Assembly (NCBI RefSeq): GCF_015350905.1
Contig: NZ_JADKRZ010000001.1
Span: 186,001 to 250,000 of the forward strand
Direction of reading: 5' to 3'
DNA: 64,000 bases
Source of the DNA: Curtobacterium sp. VKM Ac-2865
Lineage (GTDB): Bacteria; Actinomycetota; Actinomycetes; Actinomycetales; Microbacteriaceae
Part shown: positions 37,973-47,059 of the stretch, in pieces
How positions within the stretch are numbered: the stretch's first letter is position 1
Layout: every line of letters begins with the position of its first letter
Translations under genes and position numbers: made by a program
The notes under the pieces: model-generated
What the model was told of the DNA's origin: nothing
Database searches by the model: none
Seen by the model: only the letters and a program-made list of their open reading frames with translations

Positions 37973-38746
37973 GTGCACCGGATCGTCTACGGTGGTGACG
38001 ACGAGGAGAGAAGGGCCCTGGTGCACGACGACGGCGACGACATCGAGGACACGGTCCTCCGTCCGCGTCACCGTGCCGTCGGCAGGGACCGCGCTTCGGA
38101 CGCCGTCGAGGACACCGTCATCCGGGTCCCGCGCGACGGCAGCCGGGTCGGCTCGGCTCCTGGTCGCGAAGACGGGGTGACGTCCGCCCCCGAGGACGTG
38201 GCGGCACCCGATCCCGAGGACCTGGCGGCACCCGATCCCGAGGACACCGTGGTGCGGGCCCGCGGCGCACGGGCATCCGCCCAGGTGACCGGTCTGCCGG
38301 AGGTGCCCCCGAGCCTCCCGGACGTCGTCGAGCCGCCGCGTGCGCGCGTGCCCTCGATCCGGGTCGCCGACCGGGTGATCCGGCTCGACCGGCCGGTCGT
38401 GGTCGGACGCCGACCGGCGCTGCCGCGCGTGGTGCGCGGCCCGGAACCCGAGCTCGTCGTCGTCCGCTCGCCGTCCGGGCAGGTGTCGTCCTCGCACGTG
38501 GCCTTCCACGCCGAGGGCGAAGCCGCCGTCGTGGACGACCTGCACTCCACCAACGGCACCGTGGTCCGGCCCGCCGGGGCCGCTGCCTACCGGATGCCGT
38601 CCGGTGCGTCGATCGTGGCGTTGACCGGTACGGTAGTCGAGATCGGGGACGGCATCGGGATCGAGGTCCTCTCGCCACACCTCCGTGTGACGCCTCCGGC
38701 GGACGACTTCCCGACGTCCCCACCGCCACGCAGAACCACTCGTTGA
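37973..38746 (+). CDS. FHA-domain protein with repeated EDTVxR motifs
   Basis: 257 residues from a GTG; another GTG at 38021 is possible. The first 110 residues are disordered and contain EDTVLR, EDTVIR and EDTVVR, plus a tandem 24-base duplication. The C-terminal FHA domain (about 125-235) carries a VVVGRRPALPR phosphate-binding loop, SSSHVAFH and LHSTNGT, all of which are needed to bind phospho-threonine. No membrane segment. It lies upstream of a PP2C phosphatase and a Ser/Thr kinase, so the Thr residues in the repeated motif are good candidates for kinase targets and the FHA domain for a reader; this is inference. Confidence 0.85.
   Translation: MHRIVYGGDDEERRALVHDDGDDIEDTVLRPRHRAVGRDRASDAVEDTVIRVPRDGSRVGSAPGREDGVTSAPEDVAAPDPEDLAAPDPEDTVVRARGARASAQVTGLPEVPPSLPDVVEPPRARVPSIRVADRVIRLDRPVVVGRRPALPRVVRGPEPELVVVRSPSGQVSSSHVAFHAEGEAAVVDDLHSTNGTVVRPAGAAAYRMPSGASIVALTGTVVEIGDGIGIEVLSPHLRVTPPADDFPTSPPPRRTTR
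38192..38239 (+). repeat. 24-bp tandem duplication in the FHA gene
   Basis: Units 38192-38215 and 38216-38239 differ at one base and encode EDVAAPDP then EDLAAPDP, directly before the third EDTVVR motif, whose EDT begins like a further unit. Confidence 0.85.
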
Positions 38747-38785
38747 CCGGCACGCCCACGACCCCCCAGAGAGCGATCGAAGACC

Positions 38786-39607
38786 GTGACCGAACTCGGC
38801 CGAGCAGCCGCATCCCACGCCATCGACGTCCCCGGAGCGGGTGGCGCCACCCTGACGCTCTCCTGGGGCGCGGCCACCGACATCGGCCGGCGGCGTGACC
38901 ACAACGAGGACAGCTACATCGTCGAGGCCCCCTTCTTCGTCGTCGCCGACGGCATGGGCGGGCACCTCGCCGGGGACCGCGCCAGCGACGCGGTCGTCCG
39001 ACGCCTCGGGGACTCGGTCACCGGCCCGTTCGGGTCGCGTGAGACGATCCAGCACGCACTGCTGCTGGCGACCGCCGACATCGAGCGCGCGGCCGGGGGC
39101 AACGCGATCGGCGCCGGCACGACGGTCACCGGGCTCGCCCTCGTGCAGGCCGACGGTCAGCCCGCCGCCCTCGTCTTCAACGTCGGTGACTCCCGCACCT
39201 ACCGCGTGGAGGGCGGGGTCCTGCGGCGGATCACCGTCGACCACTCCGTCGTCCAGGAGATGGTCGACGCCGGCGTCCTGCGCGCCGAGGACGCCGAGGC
39301 CCACCCCGACAGCAACGTGATCACGCGGGCCGTCGGGTTCGGGGAGCCGCCGGAGCCCGACTGGTGGACGCTGCCGCTGCGCACCGGTGACCGCTACATC
39401 ATCTGCTCGGACGGCCTGACGAAGGAGATCGGCGACGCGGGCATCGGGCGCATCGCGGCGAAGGTCGTCGACCCGCAGGAGCTGGCCGAGCGACTGGTCG
39501 GCGACGCCCTCGTGGCCGGCGGCCGGGACAACGTCACGGTCGTGGTGCTGCAGGTGGACGACGCACCGGTCGACCGCGACCTCGAGGACACGCTCCCTCG
39601 ACACTGA
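38786..39607 (+). CDS. PP2C-family Ser/Thr protein phosphatase
   Basis: 273 residues from a GTG. All metal-binding motifs are present: RRRDHNEDSY, VVADGMGGHLAGDRAS, NVGDSRTYR, CSDGLTKE and GGRDNVTVVVL. No membrane helix, so it is a cytoplasmic enzyme. The last residues, DLEDTLPRH, resemble the EDTVxR motif of the FHA protein upstream. It should reverse phosphorylation by the neighbouring kinase, as PstP does for PknA/PknB in mycobacteria. Confidence 0.93.
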   Translation: MTELGRAAASHAIDVPGAGGATLTLSWGAATDIGRRRDHNEDSYIVEAPFFVVADGMGGHLAGDRASDAVVRRLGDSVTGPFGSRETIQHALLLATADIERAAGGNAIGAGTTVTGLALVQADGQPAALVFNVGDSRTYRVEGGVLRRITVDHSVVQEMVDAGVLRAEDAEAHPDSNVITRAVGFGEPPEPDWWTLPLRTGDRYIICSDGLTKEIGDAGIGRIAAKVVDPQELAERLVGDALVAGGRDNVTVVVLQVDDAPVDRDLEDTLPRH

Positions 39608-39736
39608 GCCGACCCCCGAACTGGGGCGCGATCGGGGTTCCCCGCGCACGCGTCAGCAGATCGGTGCCGGTCGTCGTCCGTAGACTTGACCGCCTGGACC
39701 AGCAACAGGCCGAGTGGGCCGGAGGGAGGGACCGTC

Positions 39737-41149
39737 ATGGTGCGACGCCTGCCGTCCAGCCCTCCTGTGATCGCCGGGTTCAGCCCCGTCCACGTGCTCG
39801 GTTCCGGCGGCTTCGCGGACGTCTTCCTCTACGAGCAGGACATGCCCCGGCGGCAGGTGGCGGTCAAGGTCCTGCTCGACGAGGTCGTCGACGACCGCGT
39901 CCGACAGATGTTCCAGGCCGAGGCGAACCTGATGGCGCGGCTCAGCACGCACCCCTCCATCCTCACCGTCTTCCAGGCGAGCGTCGCGTCCGACGGGCGG
40001 CCCTACCTCGTGATGGAGCTCTGCTCGTCGTCGCTGAGCGAGCGCTACCGTCGCGTCCCGGTGCCCGTGTCAGAGGTCCTGTCGATCGGTGTCCGCATCG
40101 GCTCCGCGCTCGAGACCGCCCACCGCGAGGGCGTGCTGCACCGTGACGTCAAGCCCTCCAACATCCTGCTGACCGCGTACGGCAACCCCGTGCTGTCGGA
40201 CTTCGGCATCGCGGCCACCATCGGACAGGCCGACCCCGACGAGCCGATCGGCATGTCGATCCCGTGGTCCGCGCCCGAGGTCCTCATCGACGAGTCCCGC
40301 GGCACGATCCAGTCCGAGGTCTACTCGCTCGCGGCGACCGTCTTCTCGCTCGTCGCCGGGCGCAGCCCCTTCGAGGTGCCCGGTGGCAAGAACGGCGCAT
40401 CCGACCTGATGGCGCGGATCGACAAGGGTGGTGTGAAGCCGACCGGTCGCACCGACGTGCCGCCGTCGCTCGAGCGCCTGCTCGCGACCGCGATGTCACG
40501 GAAGACGCAGCTCCGTCCGGCCACGGTGATGGAGCTCGTCCGTGGGTTCCAGCAGGTGCAGGCCGAGCTCGGGTTGCCCCAGACCCCCGCCGACGTCGCC
40601 GTGGAGTCCTGGGCCATCGCGACCCCGACCCCGGACGGCGACCGGACGATGGTGCGTGAGCTCCAGCCGCCGAGCCGGGTCAGCCGACGACGACGCGCAC
40701 GACGTCCGGTGCAGGGCGGCCTGGCCGCGACGGGGTCGCGCAGCGTCGGCACCGTCCACCGGACCGGCTCGACCACGCGGGCGCGACGGTCGTCCCGACG
40801 CACGGTCGCCTGGGCCGCGTCGCTCGCGGGCGTCGTGGTGGTCGCCGTGGCCGTCGCCGCGATCGTGGTGGTGGGTCGCGTCGGGTCCGGCGCGATCCCG
40901 ACGGTCTCCGACATCCGGGCGTCGACGACCGGTCAGTCGGTGACGTTCCGCTGGGACGACCCGGGCCTCGACGCCGGTGACACGTACGTCATCTCCTCGA
41001 ACGGCTCGTCGAGCCAGCAGTCCGGCACCTCGTTCGTCGTGTCCGGTGACCGCGGTGACCAGGAGTGCATCTCCGTCGCCGTGAACCGGGACGGCAAGAC
41101 CGGGGCGGCCAGCGCCGAGCGGTGTGCCACCGTCGGGAGCGGCTCGTGA
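39737..41149 (+). CDS. Transmembrane Ser/Thr kinase with FN3-like ectodomain
   Basis: 470 residues from the ATG at 39737. Kinase domain about 15-290: GSGGFADV loop, catalytic Lys in VAVKVLLDE, HRDVKPSN, DFGIAA, and the substrate/APE region SIPWSAPEV. A linker contains DRTMVRE, then a very basic patch, one membrane helix (about 355-383), and an extracellular domain of about 85 residues with FN3-like pattern (SVTFRWDDPGLDAGDTYVIS). It lacks the PASTA repeats of PknB. The stop overlaps the GTG of the giant surface protein (GTGA), tying the kinase to that protein in expression. Confidence 0.93.
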   Translation: MVRRLPSSPPVIAGFSPVHVLGSGGFADVFLYEQDMPRRQVAVKVLLDEVVDDRVRQMFQAEANLMARLSTHPSILTVFQASVASDGRPYLVMELCSSSLSERYRRVPVPVSEVLSIGVRIGSALETAHREGVLHRDVKPSNILLTAYGNPVLSDFGIAATIGQADPDEPIGMSIPWSAPEVLIDESRGTIQSEVYSLAATVFSLVAGRSPFEVPGGKNGASDLMARIDKGGVKPTGRTDVPPSLERLLATAMSRKTQLRPATVMELVRGFQQVQAELGLPQTPADVAVESWAIATPTPDGDRTMVRELQPPSRVSRRRRARRPVQGGLAATGSRSVGTVHRTGSTTRARRSSRRTVAWAASLAGVVVVAVAVAAIVVVGRVGSGAIPTVSDIRASTTGQSVTFRWDDPGLDAGDTYVISSNGSSSQQSGTSFVVSGDRGDQECISVAVNRDGKTGAASAERCATVGSGS

Positions 41150-44100
41150 TCCGTCGGCTCGTCGCCCGGCACCGGTCGGCCGCGGTGACGGCGGGGGTCT
41201 CGGTCCTCGTCGGTGCGCTCGTGGCCGGGGCGGCCGTCGTCTCGAGCGGGTACCACACGCAGCGGGTCGACCTCGGCGACGGCACGGTCTGGGTGCCGTC
41301 CGCGGAGTACGGCGCCGTCGGCCGCGCGAACACCGCGGTCCTCGAGCTCAACACGGCGATCGAGGCCTCGACCGATGCGCTCTCGGTGCTGCAGCGCGGC
41401 TCCACCGTCTACAGCGTCGACGAGACCAAAGGCACCGTCGCGAAGGTCGACGTCGCCGACGCGACGGTCGGTGACGCGGTCACGCTGCCCTCGGGGTCGC
41501 CGCAGGTGTTCTTCGCCGGGGACACCGCCGTGATCGGCAACGAGGACACCGGCGAGCTCTGGTCCACCCCGGCGGCGGACCTGGCCGACTTCGACGCCTC
41601 GACCAAGGCCGACCTGACCCTCGGCGCCGACGCCGTGTTCGACGCCGCTGACGACCACGTCGCCGTCTACTCGCCGCGCACCGGGACGGCGTCCCTGGTG
41701 CAGGTGGGCACCACGCTGTCCGTTGCCAAGCGGTGGGACGTCCGCATGGACCGCAAGGACGACTTCCAGGTCGCGGCCGTCGGCACCCACGTCGCGGTGC
41801 TCGACCGCACCTCGGGGCGGCTCGCGATCGACGGCGACACCGTCGACGTCGGCGACCGCGTCGGCGGGGCACCGGCGTTGCAGACGTCCTCGACCGACGG
41901 CGACTCCGTCGTCGTCGCCGGTGCTGCCGGTCTCGTCCGCGTGACCCCCTCCGGGTCGGTGACGCCCACCGCGCTGGCGGTCTCCGGTCGTGCCGCGCGC
42001 CCGTTCATCGACGGCACCTGCACCTTCGGGGCATGGAGCGGCGGTCAGGCCGTCGACACCTGCGACGGTCGTGCGCTCCAGCGGCTCGACCGGATGCCGG
42101 GGGACGCCCCGCTCCAGATCATGCACAACGGGGCCACCGTCGTCGCCAACGACCCGTCGACGGGGCGCTCCTGGGCGATCGACCGCAGCGGGCAGCTCAT
42201 CGACAACTGGGCCGACCTCATCACGCGCGACGACGACCAGCAGCAGGAGCAGGTCTCCGACGACGACCCGGAGGTCGAGAAGGACCAGAAGCCGCCGGTC
42301 GCGGTGGACGACGACCTGGGCGCTCGTCCGGGACGCACCACGAGCCTCCCGGTCCTCCTCAACGACCACGACCCGAACGGCGACCCGATCGTCATCAGCG
42401 AGGTCAGCGACGTCAGCGGGTCCGGTGCGCGCGTCACCGTCGTCGACGACGGCCAGCGGCTGCAGGTCGCGCTGGCGTCGCGCGCTTCGGGCACCGTGAC
42501 GTTCCGGTACACGATCACCGACGGCAACGGCGGCTCGGACACGGCCACGGTCCGGGTGACGGTGCGGTCCCCGTCGCAGAACTCGCCGCCGCGCCAGGTC
42601 CGGGACACCTCCGCCGACGTCGTGCAGAACGGGCACGTCTCGACCGACGTGCTCGGCGACTGGGTGGACCCGGACGGCGACCCCGTCTACCTGCGGAGCT
42701 CCACCGCGTCCGACCGCGACCGCGTCTCGACGACGCCGGACGGGCTCCTCGACTTCCGGAACACGAGCGGACGCACCGGCGACCGGAGCGTGCAGCTCGT
42801 CGTGAGCGACGGCACCGCGGACGGCCGGGGTGCGCTGACGGTGCACGTCGCGAAACAGGGGAGCGTGCCGTTGCGCGCGGACGCGTTCCCCGTGCAGGGC
42901 TACGCGGGCAAGCCGTTCTCGGTGTCACCGCTGGAGCACGTCCGTGGCGGCAACGGCACCGTGACGCTGACGAGCGTGTCGTCGACGAGCGGTGTGACGA
43001 TCACGCCGAGCTACGACGCCGGCACGTTCCGGGTGCAGAGCAGCGCGGTCGGCGACCACCAGGTCGAGTACACGGTCACCGACGGCACCAAGACCGCCAG
43101 CGGGGTCGTGCGCATCACGGTGCTCGCGCCGCCGGACGCCTCGACCGCGCCGATCACCACCCCGAAGACCGTCTTCGTGAACACCCTGTCCACGAAGGAC
43201 ACCGACGTCACCGCCACCGACATCGACCCGGCCGGCGGCGTGCTGCTCGTCACCGCCCTCGACAGCCCGGAGCGCGGCTCTGGTGTGCAGGCGAGCATCC
43301 TCGACCAGCACACGGTGCGCGTCACGCTGACGGCTCCGCTCGACGGACCGGTCACCTTCGGCTACACCGAGACGAACGGTCTGGCGTCCTCGACGGGCTC
43401 GATCACCGTGGTGGAGATCCCGAAGCCCGACCGCATCCAGCCGCCGGTCGCGCAGCCGGACACCGCGACCGTCCGCGTGGGCGACGTGACCGACATCGAC
43501 GTGCTCGACAACGACACCCAGCCGGAGGGCGAGCCGCTGACCCTGCAGCCCGACCTCGTGCAGAACGTGCCGGGTGACGGCGGGCTGCTCTTCGCCTCCG
43601 GCGACCACCTGCGCTACCTCGCCCCGACGACGCCCGGCAACTACACCGCGGTGTACCGGGTCGCCGGCCCGGACGGCCAGTCCGCTGACGCCGCCGTGTC
43701 CATCTCCGTGCGTGAGCAGGACAGCGCGACGAACAACCCGCCGGTGCCGCAGACGGTGACCGCGCGCGTGGTCGCCGGACAGTCCGTCCGGGTGACCGTG
43801 CCGCTGAACGGGATCGACCCCGACGGCGACTCCGTGCAGCTCGTCGGCGTGGCCTCCAACCCGGACAAGGGTTCGGTCAGCGACGTCAGCTCCGACTCGC
43901 TCACCTACGACGCCGGCGACTACTCCGCCGGCACCGACGAGTTCACCTACACGGTGGTCGACGCGCTCGGGGCCCGCGCGACGGGGACGGTCCGCGTCGG
44001 CATCGCACCACGGGCCGAGCAGGCCTCGAACCCGATCGCCGAAGCCGACCACGTGACGATCCGGCCGGGCGGCTCGGTGACCGTCCGTGTCCTGCAGAAC

Positions 44101-47007
44101 GACTCCGACCCCGAGGGCGGTCGGCTCTCGGTGAGCAAGGCGGAGCCGACGGCGTCCGGCGTCACGGCGAAGGTGCTGCGCGGGCAGGAGATCCGTGTCA
44201 GCCCGCCGGCGTCCGCCACCCGCGGGGACTTCGCCGTGCTGTACACGGCGACGAACCCGAGCGGCGGCTCGAGCACGGCGTTCCTCACGGTGACCGTGGA
44301 CCGGGACGCCCGCCCGCTCCGCCCGGAGGTCGACGACACCACCCTCGACCTGCAGGACATCCTGCGCCGGAAGACCGTCACCGTGGACGTGCTCCGGAAC
44401 GTCTTCTTCGCCGAGGGCACCACCGCCGACCTCCGTGTCGGCGTGGTCGACGGCTACGGGGAGGCGGCCAGGGCCACCGACGACGGCCGCATCGTCGTGA
44501 CGCTCGCCGACGCGTCCCAGGTCATCCCGTTCTCGGTCGCCCGGGTGGACCACCCGGACATCGTGTCCTACGGGTTCATCCACGTCCCCGGGTTCGACGA
44601 CGCCCTCCCGCAGGTGAACCGCAGCGCCGGCGCCGTGAGCGTCACCAGCGAGTCGACCGTCCGGATCCCGCTGTCGAAGTACGTCGTCACGGCGAACGGC
44701 CAGACGGCGCGGGTCACCGACCCCGGCACGGTCAAGGCGACGCACGCCGACGGCGGCAGGCTGACGGTCGACGCCTCGACGCTGCAGTTCCGGTCCGCCA
44801 AGCTCTACTACGGCAACGCGTCCATCTCCTTCGAGGTGACGGACGGTTCCGCTGCCAACGGCGGCAAGGGGCGCGTGGCCACGCTCGTCCTCCCGGTGAA
44901 GGTGACGCCGCGCTCGAACCAGCCACCGGTCTTCACCGGGTCGACGATCGACATGCAGCCGGGGGAGTCCCGCACGATCGACCTGTCGAAGCTCACGGAC
45001 TACCCGTACCCGCAGGACCTGCCCGAGCTGAAGTACTCCGTGGTGAGCCGTCCGGCCGCCGGCACCACGGCGACGGTGTCCGGTCAGCAGCTCACCGTGC
45101 AGGTCGCCGACACGGCGAAGAAGGACACCACCGCGACCATCGGCGTCGGTGTCACCGACGCCGCGAACGCCGGACGGTCCGGCCTCGTCACCGTGGACGT
45201 CGTCGGGTCGACCCGACCGCGCGTGCAGCCCGGCGCGGACACCGCGATCGCGAAGCGCGGGCAGTCGACGACGATCGACGTGCTGGCGAACGACCAGCCC
45301 ACCAACCCGTTCCCGGACGAGCGTCTCCGCGTCGTCGCGATCCGTGGGCTGTCCGGCGGCGTCCCGTCCGGCGTGACGATCACGCCGAGTGCCGACAACG
45401 CGCGGCTGCAGGTGAGCGTCGCGGCCTCGGCCAAGCCCGTCAACACGAACCTGCAGTACCAGGTGGCGGACGCCACGAACGACCCGGACCGGTACGTCTG
45501 GGGCGACGTCACGATCGCCGTGCAGGACGTCCCCGACGCACCGGGCGCTCCGGTGCGCACGGGCGGCTTCGACGGTGGGCAGGCGACCCTGACGTGGTCC
45601 ACGCCGCAGGCCAACAACTCGCCGATCACGGGCTACCGCCTCACCGGCACGAACGGCGTCGCGAAGGACTGCGGCGCGGCGACGGTCTGCACGGTCACGG
45701 GCCTCGACCCGACGGCGTCGTACCGGTTCTCGGTGAGCGCGGTCAACGCCGTGGGGCAGTCGGTGCCGTCGGCGCAGTCGGCACCGGTGAGCGCGGACTT
45801 CGTCCCGGCGGCGCCGTCCGGCATCACCGTCACCGCCGACCGGACCACCCCCAACCGCCTCGACGTCCGGTGGAACGCCGTGCCACGCCCGAACCGGGGC
45901 ACGGCGGTCGGCAACTACGTCGTGAAGATCGACGGACCGAGCGCCTCGACGAGCAAGAACGTCGGCGCGACCACGTCGACGTCCTTCGACGGCCTGCAGA
46001 GCGGCGGCAGCTACACGGTCACCGTGTCGGCGCGGAACCAGGCGGACCGCGACGGCAGCGTCGTGCAGTGGAACAGCGGCAGCGGCAGCGGCACGGCGAT
46101 CGGGAAGCCGGCGACACCGACGATCACGGCGACCCCGGATCGCCGGAACGGCCAGACGACGGTGACGATCGCGGCGACCGAGACCGACTGGGCGGGCGGC
46201 AGCAGCTCCATCCGGATCGTCCGCTACCCACCGGGTCGCGACATCCCGGCCGGTTGCTCGACCACCGGGTCGGACCAGTCCTGGTCGGGCGGGAGCACCA
46301 CGGACACCCTGGCGTCGAACGGCGACTTCCAGTACGTCGCCCTCGCTGACAACGGGTTGTTCTGCGTCCCCAGCGCGCCGACGACGGTGCAGGGGTACCA
46401 GGCACCGGCGCAGCCCACGGCCGTGATCGCGGTCCGCGAGCAGGACCCGAACGCCGGCGCCTTCGGCATCCGCATCACCGGGGCCTTCGCCGTCCCGAGC
46501 GCGAACGGCACGGTCGACCACTTCGCGTACTCGACCGACGGACAGAACTACACGACGATGTCCGACCGCTCGGTCTGGGTGGCCGATCCGCAGTGGGGCG
46601 TCGTGACGCGGGTCTCGGTCGTCGCCTGCGCCGACAGCACGAACAACTTCTGCAGTCCGCCGCTCGTGCAGGACGGTCTGCGACCGGTCCTGACCCGCGC
46701 GAGCATCCCGGACACCTACGACGCCGGCAGCCAGGTGACGGTGTCTGCGCCGCCCGCCAACGCCGGGGCGGGACCGCAGCAGTACCGCGTCACGTTCTGC
46801 CCGACGCTGAACCTCGGTCTCAACTGCACGACCGACACCTACGCGCCCGACGCGCTGCCGACGGTGCCCGCTTCCGGCACGGTCACGGTCGCCGCGATCG
46901 TCGACGGCCACGAGGACGGCAACCCCCCGACCGCCTCGGTCACCGCGGCCCCGCAGCCGGACCCGGCACCAGCGCCGTCCCAGCCGACGGACCCGGCAGG
47001 ACCGTGA
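41146..47007 (+). CDS. Giant membrane-anchored protein with Ig/cadherin-like and FN3 repeats
   Basis: 1953 residues from the GTG overlapping the kinase stop. An N-terminal uncleaved signal or anchor (about 12-34) precedes a beta-propeller-like region (about 40-365). An acidic linker (DDDQQQEQVSDDDPEVEKDQ) leads to roughly nine repeats of a bacterial Ig/cadherin-like fold, recognisable by P-V-A-x-D-D and V-L-x-N-D-x-D-P-x-G-D (for example VLLNDHDPNGDPI, VLDNDTQPEGEPL, VLQNDSDPEGG). At least two FN3 domains follow (about 1465-1650), then beta-rich sequence with several Cys and a Pro-rich tail. There is no LPxTG sorting signal. Likely a long extracellular fibre held by its N-terminus. It is followed by moxR, DUF58 and transglutaminase-like genes. 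Confidence 0.9.
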   Translation: MIRRLVARHRSAAVTAGVSVLVGALVAGAAVVSSGYHTQRVDLGDGTVWVPSAEYGAVGRANTAVLELNTAIEASTDALSVLQRGSTVYSVDETKGTVAKVDVADATVGDAVTLPSGSPQVFFAGDTAVIGNEDTGELWSTPAADLADFDASTKADLTLGADAVFDAADDHVAVYSPRTGTASLVQVGTTLSVAKRWDVRMDRKDDFQVAAVGTHVAVLDRTSGRLAIDGDTVDVGDRVGGAPALQTSSTDGDSVVVAGAAGLVRVTPSGSVTPTALAVSGRAARPFIDGTCTFGAWSGGQAVDTCDGRALQRLDRMPGDAPLQIMHNGATVVANDPSTGRSWAIDRSGQLIDNWADLITRDDDQQQEQVSDDDPEVEKDQKPPVAVDDDLGARPGRTTSLPVLLNDHDPNGDPIVISEVSDVSGSGARVTVVDDGQRLQVALASRASGTVTFRYTITDGNGGSDTATVRVTVRSPSQNSPPRQVRDTSADVVQNGHVSTDVLGDWVDPDGDPVYLRSSTASDRDRVSTTPDGLLDFRNTSGRTGDRSVQLVVSDGTADGRGALTVHVAKQGSVPLRADAFPVQGYAGKPFSVSPLEHVRGGNGTVTLTSVSSTSGVTITPSYDAGTFRVQSSAVGDHQVEYTVTDGTKTASGVVRITVLAPPDASTAPITTPKTVFVNTLSTKDTDVTATDIDPAGGVLLVTALDSPERGSGVQASILDQHTVRVTLTAPLDGPVTFGYTETNGLASSTGSITVVEIPKPDRIQPPVAQPDTATVRVGDVTDIDVLDNDTQPEGEPLTLQPDLVQNVPGDGGLLFASGDHLRYLAPTTPGNYTAVYRVAGPDGQSADAAVSISVREQDSATNNPPVPQTVTARVVAGQSVRVTVPLNGIDPDGDSVQLVGVASNPDKGSVSDVSSDSLTYDAGDYSAGTDEFTYTVVDALGARATGTVRVGIAPRAEQASNPIAEADHVTIRPGGSVTVRVLQNDSDPEGGRLSVSKAEPTASGVTAKVLRGQEIRVSPPASATRGDFAVLYTATNPSGGSSTAFLTVTVDRDARPLRPEVDDTTLDLQDILRRKTVTVDVLRNVFFAEGTTADLRVGVVDGYGEAARATDDGRIVVTLADASQVIPFSVARVDHPDIVSYGFIHVPGFDDALPQVNRSAGAVSVTSESTVRIPLSKYVVTANGQTARVTDPGTVKATHADGGRLTVDASTLQFRSAKLYYGNASISFEVTDGSAANGGKGRVATLVLPVKVTPRSNQPPVFTGSTIDMQPGESRTIDLSKLTDYPYPQDLPELKYSVVSRPAAGTTATVSGQQLTVQVADTAKKDTTATIGVGVTDAANAGRSGLVTVDVVGSTRPRVQPGADTAIAKRGQSTTIDVLANDQPTNPFPDERLRVVAIRGLSGGVPSGVTITPSADNARLQVSVAASAKPVNTNLQYQVADATNDPDRYVWGDVTIAVQDVPDAPGAPVRTGGFDGGQATLTWSTPQANNSPITGYRLTGTNGVAKDCGAATVCTVTGLDPTASYRFSVSAVNAVGQSVPSAQSAPVSADFVPAAPSGITVTADRTTPNRLDVRWNAVPRPNRGTAVGNYVVKIDGPSASTSKNVGATTSTSFDGLQSGGSYTVTVSARNQADRDGSVVQWNSGSGSGTAIGKPATPTITATPDRRNGQTTVTIAATETDWAGGSSSIRIVRYPPGRDIPAGCSTTGSDQSWSGGSTTDTLASNGDFQYVALADNGLFCVPSAPTTVQGYQAPAQPTAVIAVREQDPNAGAFGIRITGAFAVPSANGTVDHFAYSTDGQNYTTMSDRSVWVADPQWGVVTRVSVVACADSTNNFCSPPLVQDGLRPVLTRASIPDTYDAGSQVTVSAPPANAGAGPQQYRVTFCPTLNLGLNCTTDTYAPDALPTVPASGTVTVAAIVDGHEDGNPPTASVTAAPQPDPAPAPSQPTDPAGP

Positions 47008-47059
47008 CCCAGCAGCCGCCCCCACCCGCCCGACCACGACACACGAGGACGCACCCCGC

